This document shows, one piece after another, positions 28,059 to 36,549 of a DNA stretch of 64,000 nucleotides. Origin of the DNA: Oscillospiraceae bacterium (GTDB lineage: Bacteria > Bacillota > Clostridia > Oscillospirales > CAG-272). A program made the position numbers and the translations under genes. Each line of letters starts with the position of its first letter. Within the stretch, counting starts at the first letter, position 1. The notes beneath the pieces are model-generated. The model worked only from the letters and a program-made list of their open reading frames with translations. It ran no database searches and was not told the DNA's origin. The DNA lies in the NCBI GenBank assembly GCA_022009675.1, contig CP091718.1, positions 620,001 through 684,000 of the forward strand, given 5' to 3'.

Positions 28059-28273
28059 TTATCCTTGTTCTTTTATATACATTTCAAACTGCCTCCCGCA
28101 TAGCTTGCAGGCGTTTGGTCACGGCGCTGTGCGTCTTATAGCCGAGCACCTCTGCAATTTCCTCAGTTGTGCGGGCGTATTTTTTTGTCATCGAAGGCAG
28201 GGATGTTTCCGGTAAAATCATGCGTTTCATAATATGCCTGAAGCACATCCCGCGTCTTTTTGTCGTATGGCAT
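28059..28273 (-). pseudogene. small HTH-like protein, copy B (frameshifted)
   Basis: A paralogue of the 27034-27244 gene: MPYDKKTRDVLQAYYETHDF, TGNIPAFDDKK, then YARTTEEIAEVLGYKTHSAV and TKRLQAMRE, ending MYIKEQG. Two frame changes are needed, in the A7 run near 28183 and an extra G near 28095. The upstream 25 bases are unlike those of copy A, so the duplicated unit is little more than the gene. Confidence 0.5.
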
Positions 28274-28394
28274 GGCGAGCCCTTCCACTACATATTTTTA
28301 TAATCGTTCCCCCACTTTGCCATAGCATCCGCGCTTTTTCAAGCCCTTTTCCAAGGGTTACTTTTTTATTACCGAGGCACAAAAAAGTGCGTAC

Positions 28395-28423
28395 TTTACA
28401 AGCCCGAAAACCTGTTGTATACT
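28395..28423 (+). promoter_or_regulatory. orphan plus-strand promoter
   Basis: TTTACA, 17-base spacer, TATACT. No convincing plus-strand gene follows; transcription would run antisense to the YoaP-type acetyltransferase. The gap 28274-28502 otherwise holds only a weak hairpin near 28339-28365 (AAGCCCTTTTCCAAGGG). Confidence 0.35.
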
Positions 28424-28502
28424 GTTTTTGGCAAGCAGGGGAACGGATCCGCCCCGAAGCAAAAAAATCCAAGATAAAACGGGAGATCATGTGCTCGGCG
28501 GT

Positions 28503-29250
28503 TCAGTCCGGTATCCCCGCATGTGCCAGGAACTTTTTATCCGACTGTATCGCATGCGTTACAAACTTTCCGTCGCAAAACAGCGCGTAAGTTGTAACGG
28601 GGGTTGGCGCGCTCTGTGCCTCTTCTCTGCTCTCTATGTGAATAGTCTTTAGCGAAATGCCGTGTTCCTTTGCCGCTTCCCTTACTTTCGGCACCCAATA
28701 ATAAGTAAACGGACACTGGTCGGTATAATATAGGACAAATCCGTCCTCGTTTACCGCCGGATGCTTGGCGCATTCTCTGAATTTTGGCGGCTCAGCGTTC
28801 GGCACAATGGGCAAATACATAAGGTTAATCCCGCAATCGGACACATCTGCGACGGAAAAGCCCTTGTACTCCATATATTTCGGATCGGAAAGAAATTCCC
28901 TCTTGCGTCCTTCGGCAGATAGGATGCAGACGCCTTTTTTTCCTTGAGCTACGGCGTCATTTATGCACTCGTTCAAAAGGTCGTTGGAATATCCGTGCCC
29001 TTTCATAGAACCCGCAATCCACAGGCAGTTGATATAGATGTAACCGTCTGCTTCAATGGGTACCCATGCGCTTTCAGCCGGAATATACTCGATAAAGCAC
29101 TTGCCGCGTTCCTCGCTTCGATAAAAAACAAGTCCCTCGTCTAAACGCTGTTTGAGCCATTCCTTTTTGGCGAGGCTCTGCTTGCCCGACATGGCACAGC
29201 AGATGTGCTCCCTGTCGATGTTTTTCCTTCGTAATACGGATGTAATTCAT
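28503..29250 (-). CDS. N-acetyltransferase with YoaP-like C-terminal domain (frameshifted start)
   Basis: A GNAT domain (IYINCLWIAGSMKGHGYSND, LLNECINDAVAQGKKGVCIL, KYMEYKGFSVAD) is followed by the YoaP-type region (GFVLYYTDQCPFTYYWVPKV, IHIESREEAQSAPTPVTTYA, LFCDGKFVTHAIQSDKKFLA). The real start is ATG 29250 (MNYIRITKEN), with AGGAAA upstream. One extra A near 29228-29232 shifts the frame before IDREHICCAMSGKQ. After correction the protein is about 248 residues, normal for the family. Cytoplasmic; related proteins have been linked to small-molecule or antibiotic acetylation, but the substrate is unknown. Confidence 0.75.
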
Positions 29251-29353
29251 ATTTTTTTCCTCGCATGTTGTAAACGATACTTATCTCACCGCGACATTTC
29301 TTCCCGCGCCGCCAATATCGCGCATTTATACACGCGATCCAAATGGCAATTTG

Positions 29354-29389
29354 GGGTTTCTCTTTCTGTTGTTACACAGTGGTCGGGGG
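29354..29389. repeat. partial tRNA-Leu downstream repeat R4
   Basis: Contains TTTCTCTTTCTGTTGTTACA and GTGGTCGGGGG, matching the second half of R1-R3 without the hairpin. Confidence 0.6.
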
Positions 29390-29448
29390 ATTCACCACCT
29401 GAGAGTTCACTTCCAAAAAGGTGATATGGCGGTTGGCTTGCTATTCCT

Positions 29449-29937
29449 TTACATTGACGCACTTAATTTCGCTTTTTGATCATCCTCGCCGTGAATTCGT
29501 GCGTTCATTTTTTTGATGCGCCTCTTCCAAAGCAGATACTGTGAAATCCAGACCGCCGCAAAAATCATCACGAAGATTCCCACATAAGAAAGAACACCGG
29601 TAATTGAATGCTTCATCCAATTAGCAAAAATAAGCAATCGGCAGCATGACCACGCTGATAACCAAAAAAAGTATACGCCGCTTTGCTTTGCAAGGCTCCA
29701 TGAATCAATTTCCCAAATCACGGACGCCATCGCAAATCCCCCACCAAGGATGGCGCACAGGATTGTCTGCAAAATAACTGCATTCAGTTGGTTCCCCGTC
29801 GTTTGGATCAGTTCCGGCGTGACAGGGTAAAAAGAGCCGTCTCCGATGCAGATGGAGATCAGCAGCGTAATGACAAACCCGATGGCGATTCCGACGGGCA
29901 ATCCGAACAATCCGCGCAAAATCACTTTCTTTTTCAT
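29449..29937 (-). CDS. DUF3021 membrane protein (two compensating frameshifts)
   Basis: A 162-residue protein with four membrane helices: LRGLFGLPVGIAIGFVITLL, AVILQTILCAILGGGFAMAS, a third helix, and GVLSYVGIFVMIFAAVWISQ. This is the DUF3021 family, small membrane proteins encoded next to LytTR regulators. As printed, the third helix reads WLSAWSCCRLLIFANWM. One more T in the run at 29664-29670 and one fewer near 29628 give YFFLVISVVMLPIAYFANWM, the family-like sequence. It starts 10 bases after the LytTR gene and is therefore its operon partner, probably acting in transcriptional control of a membrane or bacteriocin response. Confidence 0.8.
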   Translation of the reverse strand: MKKKVILRGLFGLPVGIAIGFVITLLISICIGDGSFYPVTPELIQTTGNQLNAVILQTILCAILGGGFAMASVIWEIDSWSLAKQSGVYFFWLSAWSCCRLLIFANWMKHSITGVLSYVGIFVMIFAAVWISQYLLWKRRIKKMNARIHGEDDQKAKLSASM

Positions 29938-29947
29938 TTTTACCACC

Positions 29948-30393
29948 TCATAATCCCAATAATTGTTTGATTTTAGCAACATACCGCCTGGAAACATAAG
30001 TAACCGTTCCGTTTGAGAGAGAAACGCATATAGTTCCCGTAAAGCTCAGATCAGAAGCCCCTGACTTTTTTTCAGGTTAATAATCTCGCTGTTTGATATG
30101 CGCACGAAGGAAGCGTTCGCAAGACGTTGCTCCGCTTCGTACAGCCGCAGGCGGAGCAGAAATGCGCCGTTTTTTTCGTTTCGGCATAGACCTTGCCGCC
30201 AGAAGCATAGATCCTATCAATCTCGTTTGGCTCCAGCACGGTCACCTGTTCATCCCGAAACCCCGCAAGCACCTCCGATGGCTCCACCGAAAGCTTCTTT
30301 ATAATTTCGTTAATCTTGTCAGTGACTCTGTCTGTCACGATGACGATTTTTCGGTTCGGTGCAGCTCTCGTCAATTTTGATCTCAATCTTCAA
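29948..30393 (-). CDS. LytTR-family DNA-binding regulator (frameshifted)
   Basis: About 148 residues. The N-terminal part reads IEIKIDESCTEPKIVIVTDR, then INEIIKKLSVEPSEVLAGF. The LytTR domain is ERNxIDRIYASGGKVYAETK-like (LEPNEIDRIYASGGKVYAET), then in other frames FLLRLRLYEAEQRLANASFV, RISNSEIINLKK and LSNGTVTYVSRRYVAKIKQL. Breaks are near 30170 and 30068. The start is TTG at 30393 with AAAGGGGGG upstream. There is no receiver domain, typical of stand-alone LytTR proteins paired with DUF3021 membrane partners. It binds direct repeats in promoters. Confidence 0.8.
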
Positions 30394-30716
30394 TCCTATT
30401 CCCCCCTTTCCGCGGTTACATTATAAGGGATCGGGAAAAGAAATTCCACTATTTCCCGATAGGTGGTTGTTATTGCCTCACAGATGGTAAACAAAAAGCA
30501 AACAGCTTATGAATTTTTTTGCATTCATAGTGGCAATTATTCTTTCCGGAATCCATTATACCATTTTTTCGGCTGTTTTTTTCAAGTCGTTATGCTTGCA
30601 ATGCTCACGGTTTCATGTTATTGTACCGATAGAAAAAAGGGCAGGCATTTTGCCTGTTCTTTGGGTGTGGCATCCATCGAACTTGTTTCTTAATTGTGAA
30701 TTTCGCGCGTCTCCTC
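30394..30716. other. intergenic stretch with 60-bp dispersed repeat, copy 2
   Basis: No gene is supportable here. 30555-30617 is a diverged copy of the repeat at 27283-27343 (ATTATACCATTTTTTC, GTCGTTATGCTTGCAAT, GGTTTCATGTTAT). A short hairpin with AGGGCAGGC and GCCTGTTCTTT arms lies at about 30637-30662. Confidence 0.55.
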
Positions 30717-30745
30717 TTGACAGGCGCCACAGACTGTGCTATAAT
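30717..30745 (+). promoter_or_regulatory. tRNA-Pro promoter
   Basis: TTGACA, 17-base spacer, TATAAT; exact consensus, 10 bases before the tRNA. Confidence 0.9.
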
Positions 30746-30755
30746 GATTTGGTCG

Positions 30756-30832
30756 CGGGGTGTGGCACAGCTTGGTAGTGCGCTTGGTTCGGGACCAAGA
30801 GGCCGCAGGTTCGAATCCTGTCACTCCGACCA
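30756..30832 (+). tRNA. tRNA-Pro (CGG)
   Basis: 77 nt with encoded CCA. Acceptor CGGGGTG pairs with CACTCCG; anticodon loop TTCGGGA gives CGG; T-arm GGTTCGAATCC. Confidence 0.95.
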
Positions 30833-30841
30833 CATACGAAT

Positions 30842-30881
30842 AATCCGAACACTTTCCGAATAGGAGAGGCGTTCGGATTTT
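30842..30881 (+). terminator. terminator after tRNA-Pro
   Basis: AATCCGAAC and GTTCGGATTTT arms. Confidence 0.7.
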
Positions 30882-30973
30882 CTGTCTCTATTGAATATCC
30901 GAATTTCAATGCGTTGCATTCACTTTGAGAAATTGCTATCACCGCCAAACCGCATGATTTTTCCAAACGCCTA

Positions 30974-31002
30974 TTGCATTTATCCCGCAGATAGAGTATA
31001 AT
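30974..31002 (+). promoter_or_regulatory. promoter of the cmk operon
   Basis: TTGCAT, 17-base spacer, TATAAT, about 50 bases before the ATG of cmk. Confidence 0.65.
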
Positions 31003-31052
31003 GGGAGGGATAACAGCTACCCGCTGACAAAGGCAAGAAAGAGGTATATATC

Positions 31053-31743
31053 ATGCAGCATATTCAGATCGCCATAGACGGTCCGAGCGGAGCCGGGAAG
31101 TCCACAATATCCAAAGCCATCGCGGCAAGACTGGGGATCGTGTACGTGGATACGGGCGCACTGTACCGCACAGTGGGCTACTATGCCCGCTCACAGGGGA
31201 TTTCCCTGCCCGCCATCGCCGCCGTGGTCGATAAACTGAGTGACATACACGTTGAGGTCCGGTACGTGGACGGCGTGCAGAACGTCTTCCTCAACGGCGA
31301 AAACCTGGGAGACCGCATCCGCGAAAACGAGATCTCCCTGTACGCCTCCGCCGTGGGCGCCCTGCCTCCGGTTCGCGCTTTTCCTGCTGGATACGCAGCA
31401 GCGCATCGCGCGGGAAAACAGCGTCATCATGGACGGGCGCGACATCGGCACGGTCATCCTGCCCGATGCGCAGGTCAAAATCTTCCTGACAGCCTCCAAC
31501 GAGGCGCGCGCACGCCGCCGCGTCGCCGAGCTGGCGGAGAAGGGTATGCCCGTGGATTACGAAACCGTCCTCGCCGATATGTACAAGCGCGACGAGGAGG
31601 ATCGCACCCGCGCGGTTGCGCCTGCCGTGGCGGCGCCGGATGCCATCCGCTTCGACAATTCCGGGCTGACCTTTGAGGAAAGCGTGGAGGCAATCCTCAA
31701 CCTCATCCGCGAAACACTTGCCGGAAAGGGGCTGAGTCTGTGA
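31053..31743 (+). CDS. cmk: (d)CMP kinase (frameshifted)
   Basis: Phosphorylates CMP and dCMP with ATP. The P-loop is IAIDGPSGAGKSTISKAIAA; the substrate region is GIVYVDTGALYRTVGYYA; the signature near the CMP site is NSVIMDGRDIGTVILPDAQV, followed by KIFLTASNEARARRRVAELA. The frame breaks once near 31361-31380 (VGALPPVR then FLLDTQQRIAREN); joined length is about 230 residues, normal for bacterial Cmk. It ends with a GTGA overlap to plsC, the first gene of a clostridial lipid/isoprenoid/translation operon. Confidence 0.9.
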
Positions 31744-32432
31744 GCAAGCAAGTCACCGAAACGGCGGCTCTGTCCCCCGAGGAGCGCCGCGCACGCAACC
31801 GGAAGCACTGCCGCAGCGGGCTGTATAAGGTCGTACACGCCGTGTTCGCCGGTCCCATACGCCTGTTTCACCGCATCCGGGTGAAGGGGCGCGAGAACGA
31901 GCCGCGCCGCGGGGACGGCTCCTATCTGGTCATCTGCAACCACCTGACATGGCGCGATCCCATTTTCCTGTGCGCCAGCCTGCGGCAGCAGCAGCCGCAC
32001 TTCATGGCGAAAAAAAGGAGCTGTTCCGCATTCCGGTCTTCAACTGGATGATCCGCGCGCTGGGCGCTTACCCGGTCAACCGGGGAGGTGCCGATGTCGG
32101 CGCCATCCGGCATACCATCCGGATGCTGGAGGACGGCAAAGCCGTCGGAATGTTCCCGCAGGGGCACCGCAACAACGGCGTTGATCCCCGCACAACCAAG
32201 ATACACGCCGGCGTTGCCATGATCGCCCTGCGGGCGGGTGTGCCCATCCTGCCGGTGTTCATCCGCGTGCCGGACAACCGGATGCGTGCCTTCTGCCGCA
32301 AGGAAGTCATCATCGGCAAGCCCATCACGCCGGAGGAAATGCACTACGACCCGGAGGCGCCCTGGCGAGTACGACCGCATCATGCGGATGGCGTTTGAGC
32401 GCGTCTGCGCCCTTGGGGACGAAACGCCGTGA
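31740..32432 (+). CDS. plsC: 1-acyl-sn-glycerol-3-phosphate acyltransferase (frameshifted)
   Basis: Adds the second acyl chain to lysophosphatidate. The catalytic HX4D motif is VICNHLTWRDPIFLCA. Block III, usually FPEGTR, reads GMFPQGHRNNGV. Block IV-like VPILPVFIRVPDNRM follows. It starts with GTG overlapping the cmk stop (GTGA). Frame breaks are in the A7 run at 32010-32016 (8 A gives MAKKKELFRIPVFNWMIRAL) and near 32363 (EYDRIMRMAFERV restored). About 231 residues. Peripheral membrane enzyme. Confidence 0.85.
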
Positions 32433-34519
32433 GCCGGGAGGTCATCATCGCGCAGGGCGCCGGATTCTGCTTCGGCGTTGCCCGCGCAACGGCGGCGGTC
32501 GAGCGTGAGATCGCCGCGCACGCGCCCGGCGAACGCATTTTCACGCTGGGGCGGCTGATACACAACGAGATCTATACCCGCCGCCTGCAGGAGGGCGGCG
32601 TGGAGGTGATCGGCACCGAGGGACATCCCCCGCCTGTGCGGGGAAGCGCGGGAAGACGCACCGGTGCGCGTGTTTATCCGCGCCCACGGCATGACTGCCG
32701 GGACCGAGGCACTGCTGCACGCGTGCGCCGCGCGCAACCCGTACTTCACCTTTACCGACTGCACCTGCTCCTTCGTCAAGAAGATACACCGCATCTGTGC
32801 GGAGCAATCTGAACTTTGCCGCGCGGCGCGCGAGGCGACCGGGCAGGACGACCGCTTCCTGCTGGTGCTCGGCTCGGCGGATCACCCGGAGGTCGTCGGA
32901 TTCCTCAGCCGCTTTGAAGGGGAGAAGCACGTCTTTTCCTCGGCGGCGGAGCTGGAGTCTTTGCTGCGTGACCCGAAACGCGGCCAAATGGGGCTCCATG
33001 ACGCCGATTCTGGTCGCGCAGACCACACATAACCTGAAAGAATGGGAAATGTCAAAATTCTCAAAAAAACCTCTTTACAAATTCACTTATTTTTGATACA
33101 ATATGCAGTGTTACGGAATCCCGGCAGCAGGAAGCCGCCGCTCTCGCACGCGAATGTGATCTCATAATCGTGATAGGAGGCAGGGACAGTTCAAACTCTG
33201 CCAAACTTTTTTCGATATGCAAAAGCATTTGCGCTGACACCGTGTGGGTCGAACGCGCTGAGGAGCTGCAGGACAGGATCCCGTTATCCCGCCGGATGGC
33301 GGGCACCCACCGCAAGGTGGGAGTCGTGGCAGGGGCATCCACCCCCCGCGATATCATTGAGGAGGTTGCAAACAACATGAGCGAACAGGCACAGAACGAG
33401 AACTTCGCCGAGCTGCTGGAAGAATCAGCACTCAAAACAATAAAGACAGGAGATACCGTAGTAGGGATCGTGACCGCGATCACGCCCGGCGAGATTCAGC
33501 TCGACCTGGGAACCAAGGTGACCGGCGTTATCAAGCTGGATCAGATTACGGATGATCCTGCGGCGAAGCTGGATCAGATGTTCAAAATCGGGGATGAGGT
33601 GGAGGCTTTCGTGATCCGTGTCAGCGATGTCGATGGCTTCGCTACACTCTCCAAGAAGCGCGTTGACTCCGACAAGAACTGGAAGAAGATCGAGGAAGCC
33701 TACGAGACGCAGGAGACTGTCGAGGGTAAGGTCATTCTGGTCAACAAGGGCGGCGTCGTGGCGCTGGTCAACTCCAATCAGGTCTTCATTCCTGCCGCAC
33801 ATTCCGGCGTGCCGCGCGACGGCGATCTGAACACGCTGGTGGGTCAGACCGTGTCCATGAAGATCATTGAGATCAAGGACAACAAGAAGGCAAAGGGCTC
33901 CATCCGCAAGGTTCTGCAGGAGCAGCGCAATGCCCGCGAGAAGGAGTTCTGGGAGAACATCGAGGACGGCAAGGTGTATCAGGGCGTGGTCAAGAGCATG
34001 ACCAGCTACGGTGCGTTTGTGGATCTGGGCGGCGTGGACGGCATGGTACACACCACCGAGCTTTCCTGGAAGCACATCAAGAGCCCTGCCGAAGTGGTTT
34101 CCATCGGTGACGAGATTACAGTCTTTGTCAAGAGCTTCAACGCAGAGAAGAAGCGCATCTCGCTCGGCTACAAGACCGAGGCGACCAACCCGTGGTACAT
34201 CTTCACGCACACCTACGCCATCGGCGATGTGGCTCCCGTGAAGATCGTCAGCCTGATGCCCTTCGGCGCGTTCGCGGAGATCGTGGACGGCGTGGACGGT
34301 CTTATCCACATTTCCGAGATCGCAATGACCCGCATCGGCAAGCCTGCCGACGTCCTGCAGGTTGGTCAGGTCGTGGATGCCAAGATCCTGGACATCGACT
34401 CCGAGAAGCAGAAGGTCGCGCTCTCTATACGCGCTCTGCTGGAGGCTGCCCGGGACGAGGAGGAAGCTATGCCCGAAGAGATCCCGGAGGATGTTGTGGT
34501 GTACTCCGACGAGGAGTGA
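32429..34519 (+). CDS. ispH-rpsA: IspH (HMB-PP reductase) fused to ribosomal protein S1 (frameshifted in IspH part)
   Basis: Residues 1-~290 are IspH, the [4Fe-4S] enzyme ending the MEP isoprenoid pathway. The three cluster cysteines are visible in GAGFCFGVARA, DCTCSFVKKIH and DTICSVTESRQ. Substrate residues appear in GRLIHNEIY, IRAHGM, ADHPEVVGF and GGRDSSNSAKLF. Residues ~320-697 form four S1 RNA-binding domains (TVVGIVTAITPGEIQLDLGT; TVEGKVILVNKGGVVALVNS; VYQGVVKSMTSYGAFVDLGG; VAPVKIVSLMPFGAFAEIVD). This fusion is known in Clostridia. Frame breaks at about 32617, 32985 and 33042 affect only IspH; the S1 part is intact and reads from 33170. A promoter-like TTTACA-17-TACAAT at 33072-33100 could serve S1 alone. 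GTG start overlaps the plsC stop. Confidence 0.9.
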
Positions 34520-34533
34520 TACCATCCCAAGCC

Positions 34534-34575
34534 AAAAAACAGGAGACTTCCCAAGCGGAAGCCTCCTGTTTTTTT
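34534..34575. terminator. bidirectional terminator
   Basis: AAAAAACAGGAG ... CTCCTGTTTTTTT hairpin between the convergent S1 and carboxypeptidase genes. Confidence 0.9.
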
Positions 34576-34614
34576 GTGCAGGGCATCTCAAATACGGATC
34601 CGTGAACGCCGCGG

Positions 34615-35937
34615 TCAGTTCGTGTAGGCGTTGTACAGCGAAACGTGATCCCGGATGCACGTAAGGTAGCCATCGCTCCCGGTCGCCTGCGAGGTCACGC
34701 ATATGTACGCGTGTCCGTCCGCGCCGACCGCGTAGCTTGCCAGGCAGAACCCGGAATTGTTGCCCGCGTAACCGGTTTTGCCCGCCGTCATGGTCAGCGA
34801 GTCGGGCTTGCCCTTGTCTGCCTGCGACAGAAGCGTCAGAAACTTGTTGGAAACATAGTAGGTAAAGCTGTACCCGGCGTCCCTGCCCGTCGTTTTCGTG
34901 CAGGTCGCATTGTAGGAATCGGTGGTCAGTATCCGGCGACAGAGCGACATCCGCATCGCGTAGGAGAGGATAGCCGCCATATCGCGGCAGGTGGAGTAGT
35001 TCGCCTCGTCCTGCAAGCCGGTCGGGTTGGCGAAGTGGGTGTTCGTCAGTCCCATTGCCGACGCCTTGCGGTTCATCAGCTGAACAAAGGACGCCTCGTC
35101 CCCGGCGATATAGCGCGCCAGCTCACTGGCGGCAATGCCGTCCGACTGGAGAGCGGTAAGGTACAGCAACGCCTCCACAGTCAACTGCTCCCCGGCTTCC
35201 AGCCCCATGCCGGACGAACCGGCAAGGCGCATCGCCTCGTAAACCGCACTGCTCACCGTGACCTTGTAGGACAGGCTGACCGACTCCGACAGATTCTCCA
35301 CCGCCACGATCAGCGTCATGATCTTGGTCATGGACGCAGGGTACATCTTCTCGTCCGCCAGTCTGGATGCCACGACCTCCCCCGCAGACAGATCCACCAC
35401 GACCGCGCGCGCGGACCGGATGCTGTTCTTGCCGATGACACGGCTGTCTGCGGCGAACGGGAAGGTCACGGTGCCTGTCGGACCGTCCGCGAAGGGATGA
35501 CTGCCCGGCGTTGCAATGGGGTTCCCGGTCTCGGGCGGCTGATTCGGGATGTCGTCCCCCGAAGGCGCAACCGGCTCGCGCTCCAGGAAGATCACCTTTC
35601 TGGCAAGCAGGAGCGATCCGGTTATCAGCAACAGAACCGCAAGTACAGCCGCCAGCAAAACGACGATTTGCCGGCTGTGGGGGGAAGTATTATGCAGTCC
35701 GGCGCGCCGTGCGGGCACCGGGCGCCCTGCGGGCTTTTGTGCAGGTCTGGGTGCGGTTTGGCGTGGCGCATATGCCGTATCCGGCACACGGCGGCGCGGC
35801 TGTGCAGGGCGCTGCGCACCGCGTGTACGGTCACACACTGCCGCAGGGGACGCGTTGCGGGATGTCCCTGCCCTGCGCCCGTCCCGGGCGGGAGCCGTCC
35901 GTCCCGCGCCAGCCTGTTCCGATCTGTTATCCTTCAT
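34615..35937 (-). CDS. dacF: D-alanyl-D-alanine carboxypeptidase (S11 family)
   Basis: A penicillin-binding protein that trims D-Ala from peptidoglycan stems. The first ~90 residues are a basic, Pro/Arg/Ala-rich cytoplasmic tail, then one membrane helix (QIVVLLAAVLAVLLLITGSL) and the S11 domain. The active-site S-x-x-K is YPASMTKIMTLIVAVEN, and K-T-G is in TMTAGKTGYAGNNSGFCLAS. The second motif, normally S-x-N (SGNDAA), reads ALQSDGIAASELARYIAG, so Asn is replaced by Gly. The start at 35937 (MKDNRSEQAG) has AGGAGG upstream. About 440 residues, longer than usual because of the N-terminal tail. Confidence 0.85.
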   Translation of the reverse strand: MKDNRSEQAGAGRTAPARDGRRAGTSRNASPAAVCDRTRGAQRPAQPRRRVPDTAYAPRQTAPRPAQKPAGRPVPARRAGLHNTSPHSRQIVVLLAAVLAVLLLITGSLLLARKVIFLEREPVAPSGDDIPNQPPETGNPIATPGSHPFADGPTGTVTFPFAADSRVIGKNSIRSARAVVVDLSAGEVVASRLADEKMYPASMTKIMTLIVAVENLSESVSLSYKVTVSSAVYEAMRLAGSSGMGLEAGEQLTVEALLYLTALQSDGIAASELARYIAGDEASFVQLMNRKASAMGLTNTHFANPTGLQDEANYSTCRDMAAILSYAMRMSLCRRILTTDSYNATCTKTTGRDAGYSFTYYVSNKFLTLLSQADKGKPDSLTMTAGKTGYAGNNSGFCLASYAVGADGHAYICVTSQATGSDGYLTCIRDHVSLYNAYTN

Positions 35938-36143
35938 AGTGTTCCTCCTGTAAGAGCCATGGAGCATACCGGCGCGGCTGTCCCATGCGTACAGAAAAGG
36001 GTCGCCGCCCAAGGGGGTTCCCCCGAAGACCCGCGCCCGGACGGGCGCGTAGCGGCTTCTGAAGAGACGCACCACGCAGCAACCCATTTTCTGTCTGTTC
36101 TTCCGTATTCCCGACTCCGGGAACGCTCTCTATGCGGCTCGGC

Positions 36144-36395
36144 TCAATTGCCGGCGATGCAGTACAGCGCCACAATCAGGACGAAGAACACCGTAGACAG
36201 AACCGTCGTCAGGATACGAAGCGTTCTGTCCTTCCGACCGGACTTACCTTTACCGAAGAAGGTATCCGCGCCGCCGGCGATGGCGCCGGACAGCTTCTTG
36301 TCCTTGCCGGACTGCAGCATAACCGCCACCACAAGTCCCAGCGACAGCACAAGCAGCAGGATTCCCATAATCAGTTCGACAACTGCCATTTCCAT
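36144..36395 (-). CDS. secG: preprotein translocase subunit SecG
   Basis: An intact 83-residue SecG: helix 1 LIMGILLLVLSLGLVVAVML, the conserved cytoplasmic loop QSGKDKKLSGAIAGGADTFF then GKGKSGRKDRTL, and helix 2 ILTTVLSTVFFVLIVALYCI. It is part of the SecYEG channel. GAGG lies upstream (GGAAGTGAGCCAAGTATC). Its gene stands alone, and a repeat mosaic begins about 170 bases upstream. Confidence 0.95.
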   Translation of the reverse strand: MEMAVVELIMGILLLVLSLGLVVAVMLQSGKDKKLSGAIAGGADTFFGKGKSGRKDRTLRILTTVLSTVFFVLIVALYCIAGN

Positions 36396-36549
36396 GATAC
36401 TTGGCTCACTTCCTCATTCACACCCTTGCGGGCTTTCTTGCACAACTGCACGCAACGGTGCATGACTGGATGGTATTATACCATATCTTCCGCAAAAATG
36501 CAAGGGGTTTTTCAAAAAAAGCTACGGCAACAGGATTTATTTTGAGGCG

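Noticed and set aside
34645..36465. A 606-residue plus-strand frame opposite the carboxypeptidase and secG
   Set aside because: Antisense shadow of two recognised genes; no start signal or domain. The same applies to long frames at 37478-39133, 44024-45751, 47241-49160, 49980-50822 and 60452-61429.
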